A stretch of DNA of 64,000 nucleotides, taken from contig NC_134280.1 of the NCBI RefSeq assembly GCF_949628215.1, forward strand, positions 50,556,621 to 50,620,620, in the 5' to 3' direction. Position 1 is the first letter of the stretch; each line of letters starts with the position of its first letter. A program made the position numbers and the translations under genes. Source of the DNA: Phalacrocorax aristotelis. Taxonomy: Eukaryota > Chordata > Aves > Suliformes > Phalacrocoracidae. Of the stretch, positions 1 to 12,900 are shown one piece after another. Below the pieces are notes generated by a model that saw only the letters and a list, made by a program, of their open reading frames with translations, had not been told where the DNA came from and did not search any database.

Positions 1-3000
1 GTTGATGACAAATGACAGTAATACAGCTCTTTCCTCGAGAAGCCACTTGCATTTTCACTGGGTTATGTGCCCTGCACGTACCCGCTGGTATCAGTGGAAG
101 ATGTAAATAGCTGAACAAAGCATCTGCCTGTGTTCTGTTTGCTGCCTCTGAGATCGCTACTGGAGTGCGCTGTGCGATTCCAGTCCCCCTCAGCCAGTTC
201 TTGCAGCTCTCCCATCTCCCTGCAGCTGCTGCTTGCAGACTTGCGCTGAAGGGTTCTCCAGCAGTCTTGGTAGTTCTAGTGGGGGGTGACTGGTTTGCAG
301 AAAGAGAATTCACCAGGGCATTTGAGGGAAAAGGGGGTTGATGCAGCAAGTAAACACTGTCAGCCATTGTTGGGATTTACTGACCAGTATGATCAAGTTT
401 AGGGCTTGCTAAACAAGTGTAAAGCAGTGAAATCGGATCACAAAACAGGCGGTGAAGAAATTGCAAGAGAATCCTGTCCTTAGAGGTAAAAGCTGTTTCC
501 CTGGAGTAAATGTTCCTACTAACTCGTGGTTTAGCCAACCCTTCAATGACAGCTGATTTTCTTCTTCTCTGATGCGGAAATAAGTACAAGTAGCTCTTCA
601 GGCATCAGGAACTCTGGACTGCTCTTGGTGACTGAACCTTCTTGTCTTGGAGAATTTGTAACAAAAGTTTTTAGTTATTTCTAGGGTAGACAGGTCCATG
701 GCTATGTCCTGCTACACAGGTTTTTGGTGTTACAGATACCTTGGAAATAATGTGTTCCCCCAGGTTGATCAACCCCAGTCTCTTCCATCCTCCCCCTGCT
801 GCAGAAAACAATTTTTCATCGTTTATATGTGAATTGGCAGATCATGGTATTTCCCTAACCTTGGTAGTAAGGGAAGGTGAATGTTTGTGTCACGTGGATG
901 AGAACCTGACCCTCTGGGGATGTTTCTTGCTGTTCAGATCACAAAGCACTGTGAGGTTAATATTGATGCGACTGTCAGGGAGCATGTCTAGCCTTTATGT
1001 CTCTCATTTCCCATGATACCAGTAAGAGAAGGCACAACAGCTGGGTAGGTTTAGGGTGACCACAGGGCATATTTTAGCACGCAGAAAAATTGGAGGAAGC
1101 TTATCACAGATGGGCTTTGTCAGCTAGTTTTGTGTTATGTGTAACAGGGTGCCAGGCTAAAACAGAAACGTTACAACCACCCTGAAAATGGCAGGTTGGC
1201 AGTGGATTCACAAACGTCCTGGCACAGGCGGTGCATAGCAATCTGCCACGTAGTCAAGGACAGGTTTAGCGTGAGCTTTTGAACGTTCGGGTGGCAGATG
1301 TAACTGTTAGCTGACTTGCACCTTTGATGTGGTGAGTTAATAGGGTAGGGGGCAAAGGTGTTGATTCTTCCTAAGGCAAAACCAAATACTGTTTCTGCAC
1401 AAAGCGCTGTTACAAAATTGTGAGCGTTCTTTAAAAACAAAAAAAAAAAAGCAGTGAGCATATGGGAGAGACAGCACTGCTAAGTATTCTGCTCAAGTAG
1501 AAGCTTGTGTAGACTTACCGTACGGTAAAATGGCTGTAAAATACATTATGGGGGGTTCCATCCTATTGGATACTAATGTTGATCCCAGAGAGACAGAAAA
1601 GATGATGACTCGCTGTGTTTCTGTCTTTCTGTCTGCCTTGCATAGGGCAGTCAGACCTTTCCCACATCTCTCTGGAGTGATATAGAAAGGGGCTTTACAT
1701 TTATTTGAGGAGGAGTGATTTGATTAGAAATAGCCAAGTAAGAACTAAGCCTTTCCTGCTTCATTTGTATAGGGATGTTTCCCTGGACATTGGGGAATTT
1801 CTGGAAAATTGCTTTGCCAAGAAGCATTGCTTCCGCAAACACAAGAAGCCTTGTTATTTTTTAGATGTTGTTGAAATATTGTCGGAAATGAGTCCCCCTC
1901 TGAGCTACCAACCATGTTCTTTTCTACTTCCTCTGTATTTTCAGCGATAGGGTTCAAACAGGGGGTTTTGGACTTCAAAAAATTGAGTCTGATAAAATTA
2001 TTGTGGAGTCTCTGCAAGGTTCACGTGAATGTCCTGGTACTGTCTTTTTTTTTCGTCTGTTTTTCAAATGCCTTTTTTTTTTTTTTGCCTTTTCCCCCGC
2101 TGTGGTGTATTTGTTGGGCGTTAGGTGTTGTCTCTGTATGTACTTCAAATGCTCAGGTCTTGGCCTGTGTGAGGCTTACTGTCATTCAGGTCGTTACTCT
2201 TGTTCACAACACATAGGCTTTACTCCGTTATGCTGCCAGCCACTATGTGTTAAATGCACCCAAGGTACTCGGCAAAGCATGTATTCACGTCTGCTTTTGG
2301 CTGGGATTTCTTCTGGTTTCTTCAGTTCACATACCTTATTTACACTAATCCCGTGAAATATTTTTATTATTGCAAGACATACACGGTTGTTTCACTGTTA
2401 CTCCTCGTCCCCACAGGCAAAGGAAATCCATGACTTCTTCCCAGGCAGCTACATTTGATTTAACTGTAATTTTCATCCTTGCACGAAATTTGATCAGAAC
2501 AGTTCCTGTCACAGAACCCAGTAGCTTAAGTAATGGTGTTGGAGGACTCCTTGTTGTAGGTACAGGTGTGTCAGCGCTGAGACAAATACAGGGCCAGTTA
2601 AATAGTGTCGCTCAGGAATTGTTTTATCCTAACAAGCAAAGATTCCTGGTTTTGGTAGTGAGTTTCAGTCAAGTGTGGAGATACCAATGGGTCCAACAAA
2701 CCATAGATTTTTCCACTGATGCTTTATGATGTTCATCAGAAGTCAATTTTATTTCGTAATTAGATTTATAGTCTTTTCTGCTCCAATTACTATGTTTGGC
2801 TGCAACATTTTACAAGAGAACTGGCTGTAAACTGCTAGATCTGAGGCAGAGAATGACAATCATCGGAATGTGTTGGACAGGGTGTGATTTTATTCATATT
2901 TGCATAAACCATGTGCATACAGCATTAGGACAGAACTGCTGGGTAACTCACGGTCAGGGATACCAAAATCTCTTGGATAATACTGGATGCTGAGACAGAA

Positions 3001-6000
3001 GGATAGTCTATCTAGATCCAGAATGAAGTCGTCTTCTGTAGCTCCACTGCAAGGCCCACGCAAACTGTTTTAGAGCCAAAGATTAGCCATGGCCTGTCCA
3101 GCCACAGTAGGCTACAGGCCAGGAGGGATTACCTTCCCACAATGCCAAACTGCTGATGCTTCAGCAAACAACACTTCCCAACTTCAGAAGTAACAGCAAA
3201 CTTTGAGACCCAACCCTGGGCATGACCTCAGAATATACATTCTTAGAAAGGCAAACACTCTGCTGGTGCCTTCAGTATTAACAGTAAGGCATGATTTACA
3301 GTTACTTTTAAGAACCAGATTTAGGCTTTTAAGTGACACAAATGCTTCTGAAAGTTTTCTTCTTGACATGGCACAGAAGAGTGACGTAGAGTCCACCTAT
3401 TTTATGTCTACAGTGAAATCCAGAAGCCAAACTACTTATATCCCTTTTAAATATGCGACCAAACATAGGTTCCGAGTTAATCATTCCTGAAAATTCAGTG
3501 CATTTTATTTTTCAAAATGATGTATCTCTTGATAGCTGAATAACACACGAGTTTTTTAAAATCTTGAGTTGTTAAAAATTTTTAGATGTCCCATGCATTT
3601 TCTGCATGGTGGCTTTCATTTAAAACCATTTTGAAATTAATATTTTTGTGTTCTTCTGTTGGAGGAGGGGAGGAAGGGATAGGTTTTGAGGCAGAATAGG
3701 TTTTTATCCTTTCCCCTCCTATCTCAGCTGTCTTGTTAACTTTTATATTGAAATTGAATGTTGTAAAATCAAGTGGAAAAACAGTTTCATTACCCCACAC
3801 ACACCCCCACCAGATCCATGCTGTTCTGTGCCGCATTGCGTGAGGTTTAAGCCTGGAGTAAGTCCTCTTCTGTAGAAGGTAACTCTGAACTCTGAGGCTG
3901 GTTTTGAGTAGCAGAGATGATTCAGCTGTCTGGAGTAAGTGACTAATGGGGAAGGATTCCATCTTGGGGAATATGTTGTGTAATAAAATGAAAATCTTTT
4001 TGGGTTTATTAGATTTCTAGCAAAAAGCCTGAAGCTGGTGGTATATCCACATTTAATTTACAGCACAGGATGACAAATGTAATTTCTGGTGAGACTAACT
4101 GTATGTGTGTGTTTCAGTTATTTTGGTAGATATAAATAGCATCAAGTGTGAACTCAGAAGAAAAATAGCAGACAATAAATGGGAAAAGGATTAAGGAAAG
4201 GTTAAGGAATTGAGATATTAAGTGTTCTGAACATTTTTAAGTTTCAAGAAAGACTGAAATGTAAGATCTCATCTTTTTATTAAAAAAAGGCAACCCAAAT
4301 TTAGGCATATCCTTTGTAGAAAAAATACACAAAACATTAATATTCATAGGTTTGTAATACACAAATTCTGCACTGTAATACCTGTGAAGCACTGATGTTT
4401 GTAAGTGTTGTCACTTAACAGGGAGTGCGTTTACACCACCAGCTTCAGTCAGTTGTGGGGAAACAATGGCAGAATTACCCTTAAAAAGTTGAGCGTACGA
4501 ACCTATTACCTATGTGCCAATCTCGCATTGCCGGTCACTGTCACAGGTTGCATGCTGGGACAAACGGACCTTTTTCGGTCTGAGCCATGACAGCTTTGCA
4601 CATCCATTTCCATGAGACTGACTATGCTAAAGCTCCCCTAAAACTCAGCGTAGGCAGGCCTTGTCAGAGGTTCGTTTGAGGCACCTCATATAATATGACC
4701 AAATGAAACTTAACCCATCATTAGACTAAAAGCTTCAAAGTTGATTTTAAAGAAAAAAACAAGAAACTCAAACCCTGCTTTTCTTTTCCCCTAGCAAGCC
4801 AGCTGTTTTCTCTCACCTGCATATTGGTTTAGGATAGCGGTATTTTGCATTTGGAAATTGCTCTGTAAAATGCTTGTTGCATTTCACTGGTTCATCTTCC
4901 ACACCTGTGTTACAGGCTTATCTGTTGCAAACCAGGCTCCAGTATGGATGTCAGTAACGCTCAGCAAACTGTCTGGGGTCACACCTTGCTTCTCCCTGGA
5001 CTTGGCAGTGCTGAGGGCAGAGCTGATGCCTGCCAGCTGTAGCTGTTCATGCGTGGTTACACCTGAGGTCTGACTTGGCTGGGTAAGACTTTGTGCTTCT
5101 GTTTGGGGTCAGAGCGTATCTGCATGGAGCTGCTCACTATAGCCCGCCGGGCCCTTCAAAAAAAGCAGAATCTACCCTACAGCAGGGTATTGAGAGCGAT
5201 GCTGGTTGGTACCAGGAGGAAAGATCTCCAGAAGCCAAAACGCGTAATGCAGCTTTGCTCCAAAGATCGCTTCTTGTTCCCCGTCTCGTTTGATTTTCTG
5301 GGCAAGCTGGTTTTTATCTATTGACTGTTACTGTTCCCAGCACAAGGTGGCACTCACATGCCAAGAAAGGGCTTTCTCAGTCCTGCAGCCCCACTCCCTT
5401 TTAGAAACCAGGGTGTATTAGATATAATCTGTTTGGCCATTTATTGATTTTTACGGTGTATTATCCCAGGAGTGCATCTGAATGATACCTGGGGGAAGAA
5501 AACAGCCAGCCAGCAGGGATCTGGAGGGAAAAGAATGATCCAAGTTACAGAGCAAAGCTTGGCAAGGGGAATTGGGGAATAACTTGATGCTGAATGCAGC
5601 TGTGCTCCTGCTAGTTTTAATCCTTTTGCATTCCACAAGGAGGAGGTTCCCCCTTAAGGCTGGAAAGTGCTGATCCATGCCTGTCTCTTGAGTTTCTGCT
5701 GTTTCTATTAGTCAGAATAACTCCTGCCAAAGGCAGGGAGGGTCTTTGTGCTGCTGCGCCTCGCATCCTTCTGGTAGCCACTTGCCACTGCGTTAAATGT
5801 CCTCAGGCAAGGGGAAGTAAAAGTACAGGAGGAATGAGGCTAGTGGGGAAAAGAGTGGAAAGAGGCAAGCAGTATAACATCCTCCTCTCATCAGCTCAGT
5901 CCATAGGAATCCTTTCTTGGTCAAGATCCAGCATTAACACTTGCCTCAGGAATGCTCTATTTGCTCTTGAGGGGGAGGGGGTTTGTTGCCTGGCCTTACA

Positions 6001-6499
6001 GATCCCCAAATCAAGTGAGAACAAGCTGGCTGCTGTCTCTTCTCCTGCTATGCAGTACTTCTAAATCAATATTTGCTCAGGGGTTGCACCTCCATGCTAT
6101 GTGCTATCAGCACTAGGAAGATCCTGGCCATCTAGTAAACATCTCTTTCTGGAATACTGAACACTCATGTTTGGTTTATTTGATATTCCCTCTCACATTG
6201 CAAGGTATTTATTATCTAAACTGACCTAGTAGATTTTCTATGAAGTTTTAATGAAACTATGGAGGAATACAAATAACCAAATGCTACCTAGGCTTCCTTC
6301 AATCCAGGCTACATCACCCTTTTTCTTTGTTTTGCAGCCCTGGTTTGCTGCTCTCACAGAAACCATGGGGTTAAGTCTCAGGACTCTTACTTTTGCCCAT
6401 GCCTTTTTTTGGATCAAGAATTACCAAGAACAATGAAGCAATAATCTACCACTTATCACAATGATCTATGAAGGACACCAGAGTTAGAGTGGCAAAGAG
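1..6499. other. Non-coding flank, no gene recognised
   Basis: Only short, overlapping open frames in conflicting directions; none has family resemblance. Contains an A12 run (1439-1450), T-runs near 2045-2090 and a short CA/C-rich stretch near 3795-3810. Hexamers AATAAA at about 3982 and 4176 are isolated and not evidence of a transcript by themselves. Part could be 3' UTR of a neighbour upstream, which cannot be judged from sequence alone. Confidence 0.6.
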
Positions 6500-6640
6500 A
6501 TCATAGAATCATTTAGGTTGGAAAAGACCTTTAAGATCATCAAGTCCAACTGTAAACCTAGCATTGCCAAGTCCACCACTAAACCATGTCCCTAAGCGCC
6601 ACATCTACAGGTCTTTTAAATACCTCCAGGGATGCTGACT
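6500..6640 (-). mobile_element. CR1 LINE fragment, 3' end, minus orientation
   Basis: Reads atcatagaatcatttaggtt then ggaaaagacctttaagatca, the reverse complement of the avian CR1 3' end (terminal TTCTATGAT repeats preceded by the motif for ggtcttttccaacc). It continues through the typical ccatgtccctaagcgccaca segment and tacctccagggatgctgact, after which similarity fades. About 140 bp; the 5' part is absent, as in most CR1 copies. Confidence 0.92.
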
Positions 6641-9175
6641 CATGGAGGCACTGGGGCACAGAAACATGAACTGGCTTCCTTAAGGGAACACAGCAGAGAA
6701 ATGACAGACTCTGAAACAGCACTGATCTCCTAAACACTGCTTAAAGTGCAGAGGACAAGGACTTTTCCTAATTATGCAGACTTTTACGGATGTATTATGA
6801 GTCTTGAATGAGGTAACTGTAACTCCCATAGTTAGAACAGTAAAATAATTAGAAGACCTCTTTCCTCTTTTAGCTTGTAGAAGATGTAGGACAACTGTAA
6901 CTTTCCTCTATTCCTTTTTGTCTTTTGGAAAAGCTCGTGTTCCCCCCGCCGCCACCCACCCCAAACCTAGCATATCTATGCAAGTGAGACTTGGACCCCT
7001 TTTTTTGTTGCCAAGCAGCTGTAGATGCAGTCAGTAAGAATCTATTTAGACTAATTAGATTTTGCAAATTCATTATGGTTCTCTTGTTGGCGCCTGTAGA
7101 CAAAAAATAACCAGTGTGCTTCTTACAGGGTCTGACTGTTATGGTAGGGCTTCCCAGTGCTTGGCAGACATGACTGCTGCTGCACTTGACTGCAAAATGG
7201 TGTAAGAAGGAGGAGTCTTGGCTCTGGAAAGCAGCTGTAAAGCCAAGAGCTGTTATGCCTTCTGACTTTTGCTAATTGTGTGATTGCCTGACGTGGTATC
7301 AAATAATGACTCTCATAGACTATTAAGAATCAAGCAAGGTGTTTTTTCATCCTTACATCACCAGGATGAAAGCTTCCACAAAGCTGGCATAGCACATAAA
7401 CTAGACAAGGTGGATGACCTTGGTCAGACTCCACTGATTTGGAAAGCGGAAAGGTTTTTTTTCACAGCCCTGCTGCTACTTCGGGCTTACAGGCAAACCT
7501 GTCCCCCTTTTCCCCTCTATAAAATGGAAATAATTATTCTCTCATTTTTAATTGTGTGTATTTAAATCATAACTTCTCTACAGCAAACCTCATCAACTGG
7601 ACAAAGATGTAGAAGGAAGAGGATAAAGGGGCATTCATTAGTTGTACACATGTATGGTATATGCTCCTGAGCTGTTAAGCTTAGCAGAGTGTTTTGCTTC
7701 TCCAAGGCTGCTTCACGTCGATATTTACTGGCTGCCCTAATGTGCCATTTTTCACCAGCTGGTTCTAATCTTCCTGCAAGACCTTCCGAGCCAGCTTCAT
7801 TGTGAAGATTTTAATTGAACTTTGGAATCCTAAAGGAGTGAAGGGTAGGTAGGTGGTGAATATTTCTCACCACAAGAGTACGTTTCAAGATTGTCCTTCC
7901 TTCTCCTCGCTCACAGACTCTGAAATTTATTTCTGTGGCTAAAAACGTCAGTCCTTACAAGCACTCCTGACTGGAACTGATGCTCTCTGTCCAATTCCCA
8001 GAAAAGAGGCAGTTCTACTCCAGCATTTCCTCTGAAAAGTGCTTGCGAGCACTGTTTCCTGGATCCTGGCCTACTGCGCCACTGGGTAACTCCACTGGTT
8101 TGAGAGTGGAGGATGGTCTGGGTGGTGCTTGGCAGCAGTACCATAGCAGGGAGAAGACAGTGTGGCTGTTGTATGCGCAAGCTGGAGCAGTGCTTAGCTC
8201 TGCACCGGAGTCTGGAGGTTACAGCTTGCCTGACCACCCTGGGCTCCTCTGGCCAGGACAGAGCCACACACTGGGAAGGGCAGCATGGGTGTCTTGCACC
8301 CTGCCCTCTCCAGCTCGAACCTGCAAGCGTTGGGACTGTCTGCCTGTGAGCTCTATGGGTGCATTGTTTCCTTGAAGAAATGGTTTGGCTTGTGGGGTGT
8401 TTTGTGGTTTGGTTTTTTTTTTTGGCAAGTTTTCCCCAGGAGAGGGAGCAGTCCACAAAAATGATGTCAAGGGGAATGAATCAGCTTGTTCCAGCTCCAG
8501 CTAAACCACATTTGCTGCATTGCTGTGAACACCTCACCTTCAACTTCTCTTCCTTCACCTTCTGACTACTAACACTGCCGGACCTTTGTCTGTGCTAGCC
8601 CTTTGAGGCTGGTATTCAGTGAAGATGCTTGGACCTCTTCCCTCCTTAAACTGCCTTTCCCACCACAGTGCACCCCAAGGCTGCTTCCAGCGCCCCATCC
8701 CACAGCCCACATCTCCATCACTGGTCCCTGAGTTCAAGTCACTTCCTTCTCAGTGCCGCATCCTGTTAATCTCTGACCTGAGCCCCAGAGTGATGGCTCA
8801 GGGACAGCTCCTGCAGGTTACTATGGTGATCAGGCAAAACAGGACATCAGTTAACTTAGGAATTTGGGGCTGCTTTGGCGAAAAATCTCCTTTTCATTCT
8901 AGCAATAGTAACTTCTAGAGGCTTGCTGCTGCTTAAATATCTATTTGGAGGTTGACTGTTTCCCTAGCAGTCGATTATATTTCCAGTGACACATGCATAG
9001 AAAACCAGAGGAAAATCAGGGGTTGAAGAGTTTGAAACGATTGCTGCCAAAGTTCCTGCCTTCATGGTGTCTTTTGTTATATCAGGAAAAGTTCCAAAAA
9101 GCAGTAGCCTGGTTACCGCTTAAGGAAGGGTTTGCAGTTTCTTGCTGACAACTTCTTTCGTTCTTTGTTCCTTCC

Positions 9176-9184
<9 letters not shown>
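6641..9184. other. Non-coding, no gene recognised
   Basis: Includes a C-rich strand at 6939-6966 with G-runs on the complement, the MIR-like relic at about 7490, and a GC-richer block at 7900-8900 where open frames occur on both strands at once, the longest being 181 codons on the minus strand (7911-8456). No family similarity. Confidence 0.6.
7490..7550 (+). mobile_element. Possible MIR/CORE-SINE-like relic
   Basis: The stretch ttcccctctataaaatggaa followed by ataattattct resembles the conserved middle of MIR-type SINEs (cctcatctgtaaaatggggataataat). Only about 60 bp match, so chance or another old repeat is possible. Confidence 0.35.

Positions 9185-9209
<25 letters not shown>
9185..9209. 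repeat. Poly-T tract (T25)
   Basis: The longest homopolymer in the window, preceded by a CT-rich stretch. It could be the tail of a retroposed sequence in minus orientation or simply slippage. Confidence 0.9.
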
Positions 9210-9231
9210 AATAACAAAGAGGGGATATAAC

Positions 9232-9447
9232 AGAGCTAACTTTGTGGTAATTAAGCCTCTGCTGCATTGTATCTCAGTACATCTGATACAAAAACATCTA
9301 CCGACATGTGCTGTGATTCTTAGTGCTGCTGTAAGCTGAACCGCTCTGGGAAAATTTCCAAGGAATAATGGGCAGAATTCTCAAGGACAAGATGAGGAAG
9401 GCAGCACAAGTTATCTGTTCAACAGCAGTCCTGGGAAACTAGTGTAG
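9232..9447. repeat. Direct repeat copy A (about 215 bp)
   Basis: Matches copy B (9690-9905) at a near-constant offset of 457-458 bp. Anchors: gatacaaa (9285/9743), ctgaaccgctctgggaaa versus ctgaaccactctgggaaa (9336/9794), ggcagaattctcaaggacaa versus ggcagagttgtgaaggacag (9371/9829), and aacagcag (9421/9878). By eye similarity is around three quarters. It begins 22 bp after a T25 tract. Not a family I recognise. Confidence 0.8.
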
Positions 9448-9689
9448 CAGTAACTGGCATTAATAATAGTGTTATTCTTTATCTTGATATGCCAGCAGTT
9501 AGATTTAAGGGGTTTTGTGTTTGGATGACCCTCAAGGGCAAAACTTGAGTAGGGGATTTTGCAGCAAAGACTTGAAGTTATACAGTTGTGAGGGGAATAA
9601 ACTATTTTCACTGGAGCGAGATCTGCAGCTGTCTGCTTGGGGATGGTCATCTCTGGTAAAGACATACCCTGAGACAGAAGCAGTCTTTT

Positions 9690-9905
9690 AAGAGCATAGC
9701 TGCGACAATTACATCTCTGCTGTGTGCTATCTCTGAATGTTTGATACAAAGAGGTCTACAGACACATGCTGTGATTTTTAATGCTACTGTCAGCTGAACC
9801 ACTCTGGGAAATTTTCCAGGGAGCATCGGGCAGAGTTGTGAAGGACAGATCGAGAGCAGTGTGAGGTATTGGTGCTAACAGCAGACCTAGGAAACCACTG
9901 TGCTA
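9690..9905. repeat. Direct repeat copy B (about 215 bp)
   Basis: Partner of copy A in the same orientation. The roughly 240 bp between the copies do not resemble the sequence after copy B, so only this part is duplicated. Either a local segmental duplication or two insertions of the same unknown ancient element. Confidence 0.8.
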
Positions 9906-12900
9906 GAGACACAATCTGAAAGGGGGCAAACTTTTAAATGTACACCTTCTTTTAAGTTAGTACAAGCGGACATGATCAAGTGCTTGCAAACAGCTTGTGT
10001 TATGAGCTGCCCCCAGTACTCCAGTCTAGCAGTGTCTAGGCCCATGCTTCAGTCCCCTTTTCTGCACGTGAGTGAAGTGGGATTTCAGTTATAAAGCTGT
10101 GTGTGTCCTTTCTTTGGGTAGAGGAGCATATCACACCTGAACAGTGTTGCAATTCACAAGGCAGTAGTTGGAGTATGACAGTTTACTTCTCTAGTGTTGC
10201 TCTGTCTGCTGTTAGTGAATGTTATCTAAGCCTATCAGCTCATGTACTTCATGTTGATTTTGGAGCCTGGTGGATGATACTACCCACTGGTCAGGGAGGG
10301 TAAACAGTTCACACTGCAGCCAAAGTTCACTCTAGCAGGTCTGAGTTGTCATTTCTGCTTCCAATTTGTATTGACAAAGTGATATCAAAAAAGGAGGGGA
10401 CTCATAGAAGTGGGTGAGGCAGTTTGACTCGTATTGTTGATGTGTCCTTTCAAAGGGCAACATCAGAGTCAGCTGAGCATGAGTAAATTCCCATTTATGA
10501 GGGCCTGACCTTAGACTCTGGACCTCCATAGCTGAAGAATCACTACAGGGCTGCAGAATTACAAGTCCACTGAAACAAGGATACCTTGAACTTCGATATA
10601 AATGCCATGTCCACCTTGGCTTTGTAACGTGCTCTGAGATAACAGCACATGTTACTTCAGAGGAATCTCACCACAGACCTGTTAGCTGGTGCCATCCAAG
10701 GGCCAGTGCTCTTACAGAGCTTATCTCCAGGACTTTCTGCTCAGAAGACATCTCTAGGCAAGGAATTCCTGTTTCCTGTTAAGGCTGGGTGTGCAGCACA
10801 TTTTGTATGTAGACATTGGCAAGTCTCTTCAGGCTTCATTTTAGTGACTTTCTAGCTGTTTGCTTGGATGTTTCATTACTTCAACTGTGTGTCTTAAGTT
10901 TTAAAATTCTTTTCAGATGGTCTTTCTACCTGATGGCACAGCACTGCCTGGATATGACTGTATCTGAAAGCACAACAGCGATGCTTAAACTGTGACAGTC
11001 ATGCATAGTAAGTCCCCCAGGATTTTGATTTCATTATTTTTTGTATGAGTCTGGGCACCTATTTAAACACAGAGAAAAACTACCTAATAGGATAAGCTGT
11101 TGCAAGAAGCTAAGTTCTACTGAAGTGTTGGATGAGGCCTCAGATGGGTTCTGACAACTAGTGGGCTCTCTGACTTCTACTTGGATGCAAATCTATGTAG
11201 AGAAAAAGTTTCTGTTTAAAGGGTTGCGATTTTGTCCCTTTGTGAAGGAGTCTGGTTAAAGGGCAGTTCTCAAAGTGCTGTTAAGAAAAAAAGCATATTT
11301 GCCTGGGTAACTGTTCCCTACTGCCTGTCCTCTCCACAGAGCTGTGGATGAACAAAGTTTTCAGTTCTACTGTGGGGTAGAGAAAGCAGCCCAAGTCCAC
11401 AGAGCCCAAGGGTGGCATTTTTTGATAGTACCAGCTGCCACTGAAGCCAATGGCAGATTCGTCCCTGACCTACATGGCACTAGGCCAACACTGTATGCTC
11501 CAGCAAATCATTCCCTCAGGTTCGGTAAATCCTGTGCTGTTGTCCTGCTTCTGGGGCAGTAAGAGGACACCCTGTGTCACTCGTGCTCTGAGAGCAAACT
11601 ATGAAGCAAGGGAGGCAATAGTGCTTGAAGTTGCCAAACTCAATGTGTGGGGTTGGAGCTGAATACCTAACTGAGAAACATCAATGGCCAGACCACTGCC
11701 AGTGAGTAAGCATCTTTTATTTTGGTATTTGCAGAAGTGCATGCTGCCACTCTAGCTGCAGAACACAGGGCTGTGGAAAATGGAGGTTTCTTGACCTGTT
11801 AATCAGGGAGAAATACAGCAGCTGATGCTATGGACTACCCTTGTTTTTGGTTGGAAATACTTTTTGCTGCGGTTCAAGCTGAACACAGCCTCCCAACCTT
11901 TTCTGCTCTGTTTCTTATCTGCTATTATATTCAGCATGCTCAAGCCTTTTAGTTATGAACTGAGACACTGAGAACACAATGTCTTCACCCAGAGCAGAAG
12001 GGCAACAAGTCTCTTTGCAATTACTTCCACTTCTGAGGGACAGCAAAAACGTTGGTCCTGTAGCCAGGTTTGAAGGCTTTGGTTTCTCCAACTTCTACCA
12101 ACTTCCTCTCTTTCAGATGCTCTGGGAACGGATCAAGGCTGGGTGAGTTAGCAAGTGAGACAACAGAGAGGCTGAGTGGCACTTGCATGAAAGATAGCAA
12201 CAGGAGAAGGGGGAGGTAGAAAGAATGGGGCAAGAACAGAGATAAGTGACCTTGACAGGAGAGAACAGCAGGCAGTGATGCCCTAGGAAATGGAAGTGCA
12301 ATAGGCAGTGGAAAGGGGCGACCTTGGAAAGATGAACAAGACTAAACTGTACTGAGGAGGAGGGACCTTGCACTGAGATTTCCAGGCTGCTGTGCAACCA
12401 TTTTCTCATGCAGCAAAGGAGATAAACACACACCACGTGGTAGAAAGCAGAAACCCAAGAGTAAGGGATTTTTCTGTTTCCTCCCTCAATTTTGTGAAAA
12501 AATTTGCCCTTTCTCTAGACTTGCTGACTTTTAGAACCTACTTCTTCAGAAGGCACGGTCAATCTTGCAGTTCCCAAGAGTGTGGATTTTAATTATGCAT
12601 CAGTATAATGCCTTTGTTTGGAGAATTGTTGTGCAAACATAGAAATCTGAGTTTTTACGGCTTGTAGAATAGTAACGATTTAAAGGAAATTCCTTTCTCT
12701 GTACGAGTCAAGGCATGCTGAATTCTCCCCTCCCCGAAGCTTGTGTCAACATCCATGCAAGCAAGGCAACTAATCTGAGCAGGTGACATTTCTCATCTGC
12801 TTTGAAGTTCAGACCCACCAAGGGATTAAGTGACCTCTGTCCTGCCCTATCACCCACTTAGCAGGTTCACAGAAGACTGTAGGGTAGACGTGACTGCACT

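Noticed and set aside
6939-6966. C-rich tract, G-rich on the complement, considered as a G-quadruplex
   Set aside because: Only three runs of three or more G; it does not meet the usual four-run pattern cleanly.
7911-8456. Minus-strand open frame of 181 codons with overlapping plus-strand frames
   Set aside because: Low-complexity, Gln/Ser/Arg-rich translation without family resemblance. Several frames are open at once in a GC-richer block, typical of chance.
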